A DNA stretch of 15,322 nt. Source: Pseudomonadota bacterium (GTDB lineage Bacteria > Myxococcota_A > Polyangia > Polyangiales > Polyangiaceae). The translations under genes were made by a program, and so were the position numbers. Positions 6,161-13,412 of the stretch are shown piece after piece. The stretch is taken from positions 1 through 15,322 of the forward strand of contig JAEWOQ010000482.1 in the NCBI GenBank assembly GCA_023460875.1, in the 5' to 3' direction. The notes beneath the pieces are model-generated. The model made no database searches, was not told the DNA's origin, and saw only the letters and a list, made by a program, of their open reading frames with translations. How positions within the stretch are numbered: position 1 is the stretch's first letter; the number at the start of each line of letters is the position of its first letter.

Positions 6161-7549
6161 TCAGTCCTCGAGCAAGAGCTCGCTCTGGTAGGGGATGACC
6201 TTACCTTCGGCGCGATCGCCGAGGTGGGGGTCGAAGCGCACCGCGAGCTTGACGTCGCCGAGCACCGTGCGCAGGGCGGCGATGACCTCGGCCGGGTCGG
6301 GCACCTGAGAGGGCAACGGCCGCGCGACGAGCTCGCAGGAGCGATCCGCGCGCTGCTTGAGCTCGTGCTGGACGAACGGAAACTCGCGGAGGATGCGGGA
6401 CAGGTCCACGGGGTTCACCAGCGCGCCCGTGTGGGACCGGAAGAGCACGGGCGCGCGGCCCTCGAGCCCCACGATGCGCGGCATCGGATCTCCGCAGGGG
6501 CACGGAGCGTGGTCCAAGGCGCCGTAGTCTCCCGTCCGATACCGGAGGAGCGGCAAGAAGGGGTTGCGCCCGCCGCTCACGGTGATCTCCCCGCGCTGCG
6601 CGGGCGCGACGGGGCGCCCCTGCTCGTCGAGCGCCTCGATGTGGAGGTCGTGCGGCAACAGGTGGTAGCTCTCCGTGACCCTGCACAAGTACCCGATGGG
6701 CCCCGTTTCGGTGAGGGAGTACCAGTCGATGACCGGGCAAGCGTAGGCGCGGGCGAGCTTCTCGCGCAGAGCGACGCTCATCGCGACCGCGGTGGACACG
6801 AGCGCCACCGGGCGCGCGGCGATGCCCTGACGCAGCATCTCGGCGAAGGAGATCGGATCGCCCGTCAACAACCGAGGCGCCATGTCCGCGAAGTAGCGCG
6901 CGGCGCTCCCTTCCCGCGGCCACTCCGGAGGGTGCAGGTTCAGCTTGGCGAAGCCCGCGCCGCCCCAGGCGGAGAGCACGGTGGGATAGGTGACCGTGCG
7001 CGCCTGCGCGCCCACCAGGAAGCACGCGACGGTGTTCGCGTCGAAGGAGAGGTGGGCGCCGTGACGTTCGATGGCGTGCTCGAGGAGGGGCTGGTAGCTG
7101 GCCGCCGCGCGGGCGGCGTGGGGGACGAGCAAGGCGTGCCCGGTGGTGCCAGCGGTCCGGTACACGAGGAGCTGCTCGAGATCGGCGTCGTCGGGGAGGA
7201 GGTCCACGATGGAGACGGCCACGTCTTCCCGGGACATCGTGTCGATGTGCTCCCAGTCCCGCCCCAGATCCAAGCCCTGGGGGATGCGGCGCCGAAAGGA
7301 GGGGACCAGCTCTGCGAGGGAGGCGATGCGCCGGAGGATGCGCGGCGGCGGAGGACCCGGGCTCCGCGCCGAGCGCAGCGAGCGCAGCTCCTCACGGAAC
7401 CGATCGAGGGCGGCGAGGTCGTCGTGGGTGAGGCGATCCCCGGCGGCGTGGTTCCAGCGCGGCGCGTCGGGGTGCTCAGCGAGCCGGCGGAGCATCACGC
7501 GGCGCTCGGGGCCCAGGGTGGGCCAGCGGAACGCGGCTTCGTCGGTCAT
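6161..7549 (-). CDS. PaaK/CapK-like adenylate-forming enzyme
   Basis: This 462-residue protein has the size and motif order of phenylacetate-CoA ligase-like enzymes. RTAGTTGHAL (131-140) is the phosphate-binding loop. DWYSLTETG (275-283) is the adenine-site motif. RYRTGD (336-341) holds the ribose-binding Asp, and RIVGLEGRAPVLFR (358-371) is the hinge region. EGKVIPYQSE (448-457) supplies a candidate catalytic lysine, K450. CPCG (350-353) is typical of this branch. C289, H296, C350 and C352 could form the zinc site seen in some PaaK-like proteins (inference). The enzyme should activate a carboxylic acid as an acyl-adenylate, for transfer to CoA or another acceptor; the acid is unknown. ATG 7549 overlaps the preceding stop (ATGA). 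Its position just before two radical SAM genes suggests they act on the same molecule or peptide. Confidence 0.82.
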   Translation of the reverse strand: MTDEAAFRWPTLGPERRVMLRRLAEHPDAPRWNHAAGDRLTHDDLAALDRFREELRSLRSARSPGPPPPRILRRIASLAELVPSFRRRIPQGLDLGRDWEHIDTMSREDVAVSIVDLLPDDADLEQLLVYRTAGTTGHALLVPHAARAAASYQPLLEHAIERHGAHLSFDANTVACFLVGAQARTVTYPTVLSAWGGAGFAKLNLHPPEWPREGSAARYFADMAPRLLTGDPISFAEMLRQGIAARPVALVSTAVAMSVALREKLARAYACPVIDWYSLTETGPIGYLCRVTESYHLLPHDLHIEALDEQGRPVAPAQRGEITVSGGRNPFLPLLRYRTGDYGALDHAPCPCGDPMPRIVGLEGRAPVLFRSHTGALVNPVDLSRILREFPFVQHELKQRADRSCELVARPLPSQVPDPAEVIAALRTVLGDVKLAVRFDPHLGDRAEGKVIPYQSELLLED

Positions 7550-9933
7550 GGGCGACACCCGTCCGCGAAACGGGCCACGAAGGCCTCCTGCACCCGCGTC
7601 TCGACGGCTCGTGGCCCGCGCGCCTTGCGCACCTGGGCGATGGCTTCCTCCGCGGACGAGCCGAGCAGCACCAGGACGCAGGCCGCGATGGTGCCCGCGC
7701 GCCCGAGGCCGCCCATACACGAGATTGTGACGTGTTGGCCGCGGCGGGTGGCCTCGAGGCACCAGCGGGCGACGGCGAAGGCGTCGTCGAACCCGGGCGC
7801 GCCCTGGTCGCGGATCGGCAGCTGTCGGAGCTCGATGCTGCGCGCCGCCATCTCGCCCGCGAGGCCCGCGACGCCGGCCCAGGCCAGCTCCTCGTCGCTG
7901 AGCAGGCACAGGTGCCGAGACACGCCGAAGCCGCGCAGCGCGTCCAGGTCGACGGCCAGGGCGCGGCCGTGATCCCGTCGCCCCGGGCAGATCGTCATGC
8001 CGAGGCGCCCGGGGCCCAAGGAGCCAGTGTGCGAAGACCCAGGACCCACGGATCCCGCGTTCAGGGACGAGGCGTCGAGCCAATCGACGCGCAGCGCCTC
8101 GTCCGCCAGCGTCGTGCGCATGGCGTCCTCGGCCAGGCCGCAGGCCGCCGCCAGCGCCCACTCCTTCTGGAGCGGCGAGGCCTCTTCGAAGGTCAGGGTG
8201 TGCACCGCGTACCGCAAGAGGGGGAGCGTGAGCTGGAGCGGGTGCCGATCCTCCCGGCACAGCTGGGCGGCGATGGCGCGCAGCGTGCGGAGGCAGCTCC
8301 ACGCGCGCAGGAGCGCCGGAGAGCGCAGGCCCTCCAGGCGCTCGGGGAGGGGGCGGAGCAGATCGACGACGTCTCGGAGGGCGCGGGTGATGAGCAGCGC
8401 TTCGCGGAGCTCTTCACTGGAGCCGAGCGGGGTGAAGACGTAGAGGAGGTCGTTCTCGAGCTTGGCGACGTCCTTGAGCACGTGGCCGGGGCCCGTGTGG
8501 AAGAAGTCGATGACCCACACGTTGTCTCGCCCGTCCAGGAGGATGTTCGCCCCGTTCAAGTCTCCGTGAACCACCGACACGTACCGGAACTCGCTGCCCG
8601 CGACGGCCTTCCGCTGGAGGAAGGACTCGTAGAAGCGGCAGACGTTCGGGACGCGGTAGTCGCCAGGGAAGGTGAGCTCCGGATCTCGAGCGCGCTCACC
8701 GACGATCTTGGTGACGTTCTCCCGCACCGACGGCGCCCACTCCGTGGAGAAGCCATAGTGCTCCAGGATCGGTAGCTTCTCGTAGCGCGCGGCGGCGTAA
8801 AGGGGGCCGAGGATGACCTCGAACACGGCGCGGATCACCGCGTCCAGTTGGTCCTGGGGCGCGTCGTCCTCGAACAAGGACTTGAGCGTGCGGATGCGAT
8901 CGCCCCCCATCGCGGCGTAGGAGTACTTGATCCCGGCGCGGCCCCCGAGCTCGGCGAAGCCGCGCACGGCGGGCGCGTTGTTGCCCAGGACCTCCTCCAC
9001 CCGCTCGAACGCGACGCGTTCCCGCGCGATCATGCGGCTCGGCCCGAGCTTCACCACGGACGGCGCCTGCTGATGGCCGAGGGAGTCGTCGCTCGACGCC
9101 TTGAACACGAGGGCCCCGGAGAACCCGCCGGACAGCGGCTCGAGCTCGATGCGTGGGCTGTTGCGGTACAGGTCCCCGACGATCGCCAGGTCGTCGTCGC
9201 CCAGAGAAATGTCGCCGCTCGACACGTGCAGTTTGGGTCCGAAGCGCGCGGGCGCTCGGGGGAGCTCGAGGGTCGAGCCGGGGTTCAACCAAGAGGTCAG
9301 CTCACCGACGGACCCGAAGCACTCGACGCCGAGCACGCGCCGGAGCTGCTCCAGCGCGTTGAAGTGCTGGGCGCGCGAGGCGCTTGCCGTGAGGGCGCTG
9401 CAGGTGGCGAGCTCATCCACACCCAGGCGGGTCTTCAGGTCGTAGAGGAGGAAGCTGATCTTGGCCTCCGTCCACACCCCGACGACCGCGACGCGCAGGG
9501 GCTCTGGGTGGGCACGGCGCCGGAGCTCATCGAGCATCCCGGGCAGCGCGGTGGCTTCGAAATCGTTCAAGGCGATGGAATCCACGACGCGCTCGTTTGG
9601 GCGCCCGGCGAGGCCGTCGTCGAGGTCCAGGACGAGCTCGGCGCCCGGCGTGTTCCGGATGCAGTGCCTGCCGAAGGTCGCCAGGTGATCACGCTGCCGC
9701 GGATCGTCCGGATCGTGCCAATCGCGGATGTGCAGGATCTCGAGGGCGTCCGTGGGTTGGGCGCGGGCCCAGCTCATCACCTGCGCCACGGGGCCTCCGC
9801 GCGGGTCGGCGCCGAGGAGGCGCTGCGCCTCGGAGTGCCCGACGTGCAGGCGGTTGGGCAACGGATCGTGGCGGCCGAGGGGAGCCACGAAGTCACGCTG
9901 CAAACACTGGGTGATCAACACGGACAGGGCCAT
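7546..9933 (-). CDS. Three-domain fusion: degenerate cysteine-hydrolase-like domain, APH-like kinase domain, Cys-dependent protein phosphatase domain
   Basis: This protein has 795 residues. Residues 1-215 follow the isochorismatase/nicotinamidase fold: LITQCLQRDF, HIRDWHDPDD, FGRHCIRNTPGAEL and VGVWTEAKISF. The catalytic Asp and Cys align with C10 and K158, so hydrolase activity is probably lost; D71, H73, H83 and H90 match the PncA metal site. Residues 250-600 are an aminoglycoside-phosphotransferase-like kinase: a Gly-rich SGGFSGALVFK, K295 in VVKLG, VHGDLNGANILLD (D458, N463) and VIDFFHTG (D476). As I recall, kinase-like domains of this sort occur as 'ternary complex associated' domains near MoxR-vWA genes. 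Residues 640-795 are a CDKN3-like phosphatase: LPIRDQGAP (D709) and C739-x5-R745 in SCMGGLGRAGT. A phospho-switch on one chain is the simplest reading. ATG 9933 has GGGAG 5 nt upstream and lies 2 nt after the previous stop. Confidence 0.82.
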   Translation of the reverse strand: MALSVLITQCLQRDFVAPLGRHDPLPNRLHVGHSEAQRLLGADPRGGPVAQVMSWARAQPTDALEILHIRDWHDPDDPRQRDHLATFGRHCIRNTPGAELVLDLDDGLAGRPNERVVDSIALNDFEATALPGMLDELRRRAHPEPLRVAVVGVWTEAKISFLLYDLKTRLGVDELATCSALTASASRAQHFNALEQLRRVLGVECFGSVGELTSWLNPGSTLELPRAPARFGPKLHVSSGDISLGDDDLAIVGDLYRNSPRIELEPLSGGFSGALVFKASSDDSLGHQQAPSVVKLGPSRMIARERVAFERVEEVLGNNAPAVRGFAELGGRAGIKYSYAAMGGDRIRTLKSLFEDDAPQDQLDAVIRAVFEVILGPLYAAARYEKLPILEHYGFSTEWAPSVRENVTKIVGERARDPELTFPGDYRVPNVCRFYESFLQRKAVAGSEFRYVSVVHGDLNGANILLDGRDNVWVIDFFHTGPGHVLKDVAKLENDLLYVFTPLGSSEELREALLITRALRDVVDLLRPLPERLEGLRSPALLRAWSCLRTLRAIAAQLCREDRHPLQLTLPLLRYAVHTLTFEEASPLQKEWALAAACGLAEDAMRTTLADEALRVDWLDASSLNAGSVGPGSSHTGSLGPGRLGMTICPGRRDHGRALAVDLDALRGFGVSRHLCLLSDEELAWAGVAGLAGEMAARSIELRQLPIRDQGAPGFDDAFAVARWCLEATRRGQHVTISCMGGLGRAGTIAACVLVLLGSSAEEAIAQVRKARGPRAVETRVQEAFVARFADGCRP

Positions 9934-9935
9934 GA

Positions 9936-10532
9936 CTACTCCCGGCTCACCTTGGCGGCGGCTTCTTCCGCGGCCTTCCTGGCCATCGCCTCCCGCACCT
10001 CCCGCGCGCGACGCTCCCGCGCGGCGGCGGCGAGGAGGACCCGGCGTCGTTCGACGGAGTCGACCTGTTCGAGCCGCGCGGCGGCTTCGTTCGGGCTCTC
10101 GCCCGCCAAGGACACGCCCAGGGCGGTGGTGGCGCGCCGGATGAGCTCTTCACGGCGCTCCTCGTCCTCGTCGAGGGCGCCGCAGGCGACGACGCTGGCG
10201 AGGGCGGCGAGCTCCTGAAGGAAGAGGCGCTCCAGCTTGGGGCGCATCACGTTGGCGGCCCCGGAGACGGCCTCCCGGAGACCCGGGTGCCACAGGAGGT
10301 GGCTGGCCGCGAGCACCCAGCGCAAGCGATTGTGCTCCGCGGCTCCCGTGTCGGTCGGATCGAAGGCGTCCAGCAGCTCGGGGGATGGGCGCTCGGAGAG
10401 CAAGGTCTCGAAGAGATCGCCGACGACGGCGCGCACGCGCGTGCTGCCTTCCGGGAAGGGCTCGGGCGCTGCGCGAAACGCGCTCGGCATTTCGGTCACC
10501 CAGCGCATGAGTTCCGGCAAAGGAGGCGTCAC
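9936..10532 (-). CDS. Small conserved-looking operon protein with charged helical C-terminus, function unknown
   Basis: This 198-residue, entirely soluble and alpha-helical protein has no catalytic motif I can name. Residues 1-115 form a helical domain (ELMRWVTEMPSAFR, RVRAVVGDLFETLLSE, LRWVLAASHLLWHPGLREAV). After an acidic link (GALDEDEERREELI), residues 125-198 form long, highly charged helices (SVERRRVLLAAAARERRARE) suited to coiled-coil or protein-protein contact. The start is GTG 10532: its GTGA overlaps the stop of the vWA gene by 4 nt, and GGAGA lies upstream. Its place directly after the vWA gene suggests an accessory subunit of the AAA+/vWA core. From memory, proteins with this kind of tail accompany MoxR-vWA-beta-propeller systems, but I cannot verify it here. 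Confidence 0.72.
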   Translation of the reverse strand: MTPPLPELMRWVTEMPSAFRAAPEPFPEGSTRVRAVVGDLFETLLSERPSPELLDAFDPTDTGAAEHNRLRWVLAASHLLWHPGLREAVSGAANVMRPKLERLFLQELAALASVVACGALDEDEERREELIRRATTALGVSLAGESPNEAAARLEQVDSVERRRVLLAAAARERRAREVREAMARKAAEEAAAKVSRE

Positions 10533-12283
10533 GATCGGTCTCCGTAATTGTCTAACACGAACGCTCTCGCGAACGCGACGAGATCTTCCCAGGCGCTGAC
10601 CGCGTGAACGCGATAGCCGATCTCCTCGAAGATCTCCTTGGGGTGCCAGGAGGCGAGCGCGAAGAGGTTCAGCACCAACGTGCCACCGCCCCGCGCGCGC
10701 GCGAGCGCGTCGGCGATGATGGTGGCTCCCGGGTTCCCCTTCTCGTCGTGGCTCAGCATCGTGTCGCAGCCATCGTCGGAGATGACGACGATGTGTGCCG
10801 GAGGATCCGACGGCCTCCTGTCCTCGTAGGTGTCGCGCAGCAGGTGGAGCGGGAACGCCGTCGCGCCGCTCACGTAGCCGGTCACCATGCGGAGCACCGC
10901 CCTCTCGTCCCGGATGAACCCGCCAGTGGTGTCGAACACACCCGGGGAGGACCAGAGCGTGGCCTGCACGCGCGCTCCGGCGCGCAGCGCGCTCAGCGCG
11001 AGGATCGTCCCGCACAGAGCCAGGTAGCTCACGGAGCGCGCCGGGTTCGGCATGCTCCCGGAGCAGTCGATGTAGATGTCGAGATCCAGGGGCACTCGCG
11101 CTGGATCCTCGCCGGGGGCCTCGCCGTAGACGCGCTGCACCGTCGTGACGCCCGGCACCAAGTGGGGCGACCGCATCACCGAGCCGAAGAGGTCGAGGGC
11201 CTCGATGGGATCTCCCGCCGCCCAGTCTTCGTGACCCTCCGCGAGGGGCTCCACGCCGCGCGGCGCGCGGCGGTTCGGGAAGGGGATGAGGTGAGGCAGC
11301 GCCCGCTCCTTGTAATAACGGGACGTCACCTCCGCCTCGTCGAGGGGGAGACCGAGCGCTTCGAGCAGCGCGCCGTACTCGAAGGGTTGCCGGTACTGAG
11401 TCCCCGCCGGTCGGTTCGCGCCGGAGTCCTCGGGCGGCTGAGTGGGCGACGCGAGGGGGGCATCGAGGTCGTCCAGGTCGTCGTCCTCGAGCTCCGCCGG
11501 ATCGAGGGTGGCGAGGCCGTCGGGGATGACGCACTCTTCGCCGGGGACAGCGGACGAGGCGTTCTTCGTGTCGTGGAGGCCCATCTTTTCAAAGGGGTTC
11601 CCCGAGGCGCGCGCCTGGTCCGCTGCCAGATACCGGTAGAGGACGGTGGCGAAGCGCCGCGCCCCGCGCAGCCAATCGCCCGCGAAGTTGCGGATGATCC
11701 GCGCGAGGAGCAGCGCGTCGGCGTCCATCTCCTCGTCGACGCCGAGGGGCGCGATCGAGCCGGCCTCGAGCCTCCAGAGGTGCTCGTAGGTGCGGGTGTA
11801 GACCGACCAGACGCTGCTGGTTCCGCCGCCGCGAGCGTGCTCGCGCAGCTTCCCGTAGACGCTCGCCACGTCCACCTCGGCGCGCCGTTGCAGCCGATCG
11901 TTGATCATCAGATCCCCGTACAGGTTCGCCACGACGTGGACGATCCGCGAAGGGAGACCGATCAGTAGGCGTGACATGGCGCCGATCATCCGCGCGTTGT
12001 CCGTCAGGTTGCCCGGCACGTAGACGTGGTGTCCCACCTCGTGCGCGAGGATGGCGAGGGCGTAGTCCTCGAGGCCGAGGGAGCAGATCTCCGCTACGTT
12101 CACCATCACCGTCTGGTCCCGGAGGCGGATGGCGGCGAGCTGCCCCGCCATCCCGTAGGGAGCTGCGGCGTCGTTGCTGTCGAAGAAGCGTGGCTCCCGC
12201 AGCAGCGTGTAGGTCGACCAGACGTCCAGGGCCTGTGGCCAGACGCGCCGCCAGCGCTCGAGCACGTCGTCCGTCTGCGCCAC
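10529..12283 (-). CDS. Metallopeptidase-like (HExxH) + vWA domain protein, MoxR partner
   Basis: The 584-residue protein has two parts. Residues 1-220 include AHEVGHH (80-86), a zinc-metallopeptidase HExxH motif with H81, E82 and H85. VANLYGDLMINDRL (118-131) matches the second conserved segment of 'putative metallopeptidase' domains that precede vWA domains; D124 is a candidate third ligand. Residues 240-300 are an acidic, Pro-rich linker (LEDDDLDDLDAPL). From about 398 a von Willebrand A domain begins, with the MIDAS motif D406-x-S408-x-S410 (YIDCSGSM), T475 in SGATAFP, and the ISDDG strand at 501-505. vWA proteins are the usual partners of MoxR ATPases and recognise or present the substrate. 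Protease activity is possible but may be vestigial. GTG 12283 lies 1 nt after the previous stop, with GAGAGG 7 nt upstream. The gene overlaps the following one by 4 nt. Confidence 0.85.
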   Translation of the reverse strand: MAQTDDVLERWRRVWPQALDVWSTYTLLREPRFFDSNDAAAPYGMAGQLAAIRLRDQTVMVNVAEICSLGLEDYALAILAHEVGHHVYVPGNLTDNARMIGAMSRLLIGLPSRIVHVVANLYGDLMINDRLQRRAEVDVASVYGKLREHARGGGTSSVWSVYTRTYEHLWRLEAGSIAPLGVDEEMDADALLLARIIRNFAGDWLRGARRFATVLYRYLAADQARASGNPFEKMGLHDTKNASSAVPGEECVIPDGLATLDPAELEDDDLDDLDAPLASPTQPPEDSGANRPAGTQYRQPFEYGALLEALGLPLDEAEVTSRYYKERALPHLIPFPNRRAPRGVEPLAEGHEDWAAGDPIEALDLFGSVMRSPHLVPGVTTVQRVYGEAPGEDPARVPLDLDIYIDCSGSMPNPARSVSYLALCGTILALSALRAGARVQATLWSSPGVFDTTGGFIRDERAVLRMVTGYVSGATAFPLHLLRDTYEDRRPSDPPAHIVVISDDGCDTMLSHDEKGNPGATIIADALARARGGGTLVLNLFALASWHPKEIFEEIGYRVHAVSAWEDLVAFARAFVLDNYGDRS

Positions 12284-12284
12284 G

Positions 12285-13412
12285 TCAGAGCCTCTCGCGG
12301 CGTAGGGCCAGGACCCGCAGGCGATGGGAGTCGGCGTGGCTCACGACGAGCACGTCCTCTCTGAGCGTGAACGCGCTCGCCGCGGCGAGCGCGGGGAGGT
12401 GGACAGTCCGACCCAAGACTTGGAGTGTCCCGTCCGGCCGGAGTTGTGGCGAGTGGTCGCGGGGAGCGAGGTGAAACGTGCGCGCGAGGCCGGAGGGAGC
12501 CCGTGGGACTCGGACGGGGAAGTCGAGCGGGGCGAGGGGGCGGCACGTCCAGCCGAACACGTCGGCGTCCACTTGGAAGTCCCCCGAGGTCGTACGCGCG
12601 AAGAAACGGTGGCGGGTGCCGCCGTCGAGGACCAAGGGCGGCGTATCGAACTCGCCGTCGAAGCCAGAGAACTCGCCCACGGTCCCCAGGAGCGTCCAGC
12701 TCCGGCCGGGGCTGGTGTCGGAGGACGAGAGCTTCGCCAAGAGCTGGCTCATGGCGGCCGGCTCCAGGCGGGGGAGCGACTCGAGCGCGGCGTCGGCGAC
12801 CGCCGCCCGCGGATGGCGCCAGGCGTCCGTCTCGAGGCATCGGAGCGCCAGCTCGGCCGCCGCGGTGGGCCAGTCTCCGAGATCGAGCGCGCCGAGCAGC
12901 GCGCGAGGGGGGAGCTGCCGCGCTCGCTCGAGGGCCGCTCGGCGCAGGCGCGCTTCCCCCAGGCGCCACGCCACGACGGCGCCAGCGTCCAAGAGGTGCT
13001 CGCTCGTCGACAGCTCGGGGGCGAGCGCCGCCAGGGCTCGAGCGAAGGCGGCGCCGCGCGTGCCCAGGTGCTCCACGGCGTTCGAGAGCGCTGCGGGGGT
13101 TGCTCGGGGGCGCTGGAGGAGCAGGGGACGGAGCCGAGGAAACGCCTCGCGCAGGAGCACGTCGAGCCCACTTCGCGCAGAGAGGGTGTTGCGCCCCGCG
13201 TGGAGGAGGATCAGGTCATAGACGGACGAGAGGAGCTCTGCGCTGGAGGGATCCGCGTCCGCCAAGGGAGGCAAGAGCTCGGGCAGGAGGGTCAGCACGC
13301 GCTCGGGCGCCAGCCCGGGGTAGCGGCGCCGGGCGCTTTGAAATCGCTGATTCAGCTCGCCCCGGTGGGCTTCGAGCCAGCGGGCGGCGGGGCCCGTGAT
13401 CAGCCCTGCCAC
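12285..13412 (-). CDS. Uncharacterised helical + beta protein; probable third component of a MoxR-vWA ternary system
   Basis: The 375-residue protein has no signal peptide or membrane segment. Residues 1-220 are helical, with paired helices of HEAT/ARM-like look (VLTLLPELLPPLADA, LLSSVYDLILLHAG, ALSNAVEHLGTRG, AVVAWRLGEARLRRAAL). Residues 240-375 switch to beta-rich sequence (FDTPPLVLDGGTRHRFFAR, GTLQVLGRTVHL, DVLVVSHADSHRLRVLAL), which could be a few propeller-like blades or a beta-sandwich. Comparative genomics describes MoxR-vWA-beta-propeller ('bpX') ternary systems, and this protein has the right position and character; assignment to a particular bpX family is from memory and unverified. 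The start is GTG 13412, overlapping the ATPase gene by 13 nt; no better start exists nearby, though CTG 13403 is possible. It probably links the ATPase and vWA protein to a target. Confidence 0.65.
   Translation of the reverse strand: MAGLITGPAARWLEAHRGELNQRFQSARRRYPGLAPERVLTLLPELLPPLADADPSSAELLSSVYDLILLHAGRNTLSARSGLDVLLREAFPRLRPLLLQRPRATPAALSNAVEHLGTRGAAFARALAALAPELSTSEHLLDAGAVVAWRLGEARLRRAALERARQLPPRALLGALDLGDWPTAAAELALRCLETDAWRHPRAAVADAALESLPRLEPAAMSQLLAKLSSSDTSPGRSWTLLGTVGEFSGFDGEFDTPPLVLDGGTRHRFFARTTSGDFQVDADVFGWTCRPLAPLDFPVRVPRAPSGLARTFHLAPRDHSPQLRPDGTLQVLGRTVHLPALAAASAFTLREDVLVVSHADSHRLRVLALRRERL

Noticed and set aside
6131..7972. 613-codon plus-strand open frame
   Set aside because: Antisense to the adenylating enzyme and the phosphatase domain, both of which carry catalytic motifs. 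It has no motif of its own.
9290..9933. Active isochorismatase or nicotinamidase
   Set aside because: The fold signature is good, but the catalytic Asp and Cys positions hold Cys and Lys, so activity is not supported.
8848..10218. 456-codon plus-strand open frame
   Set aside because: Antisense to the kinase and hydrolase-like domains of the fusion gene. Its composition is typical of a reverse-strand shadow.
10604..11968. 454-codon plus-strand open frame
   Set aside because: Antisense to the vWA/metallopeptidase gene, which has intact HExxH and MIDAS motifs.
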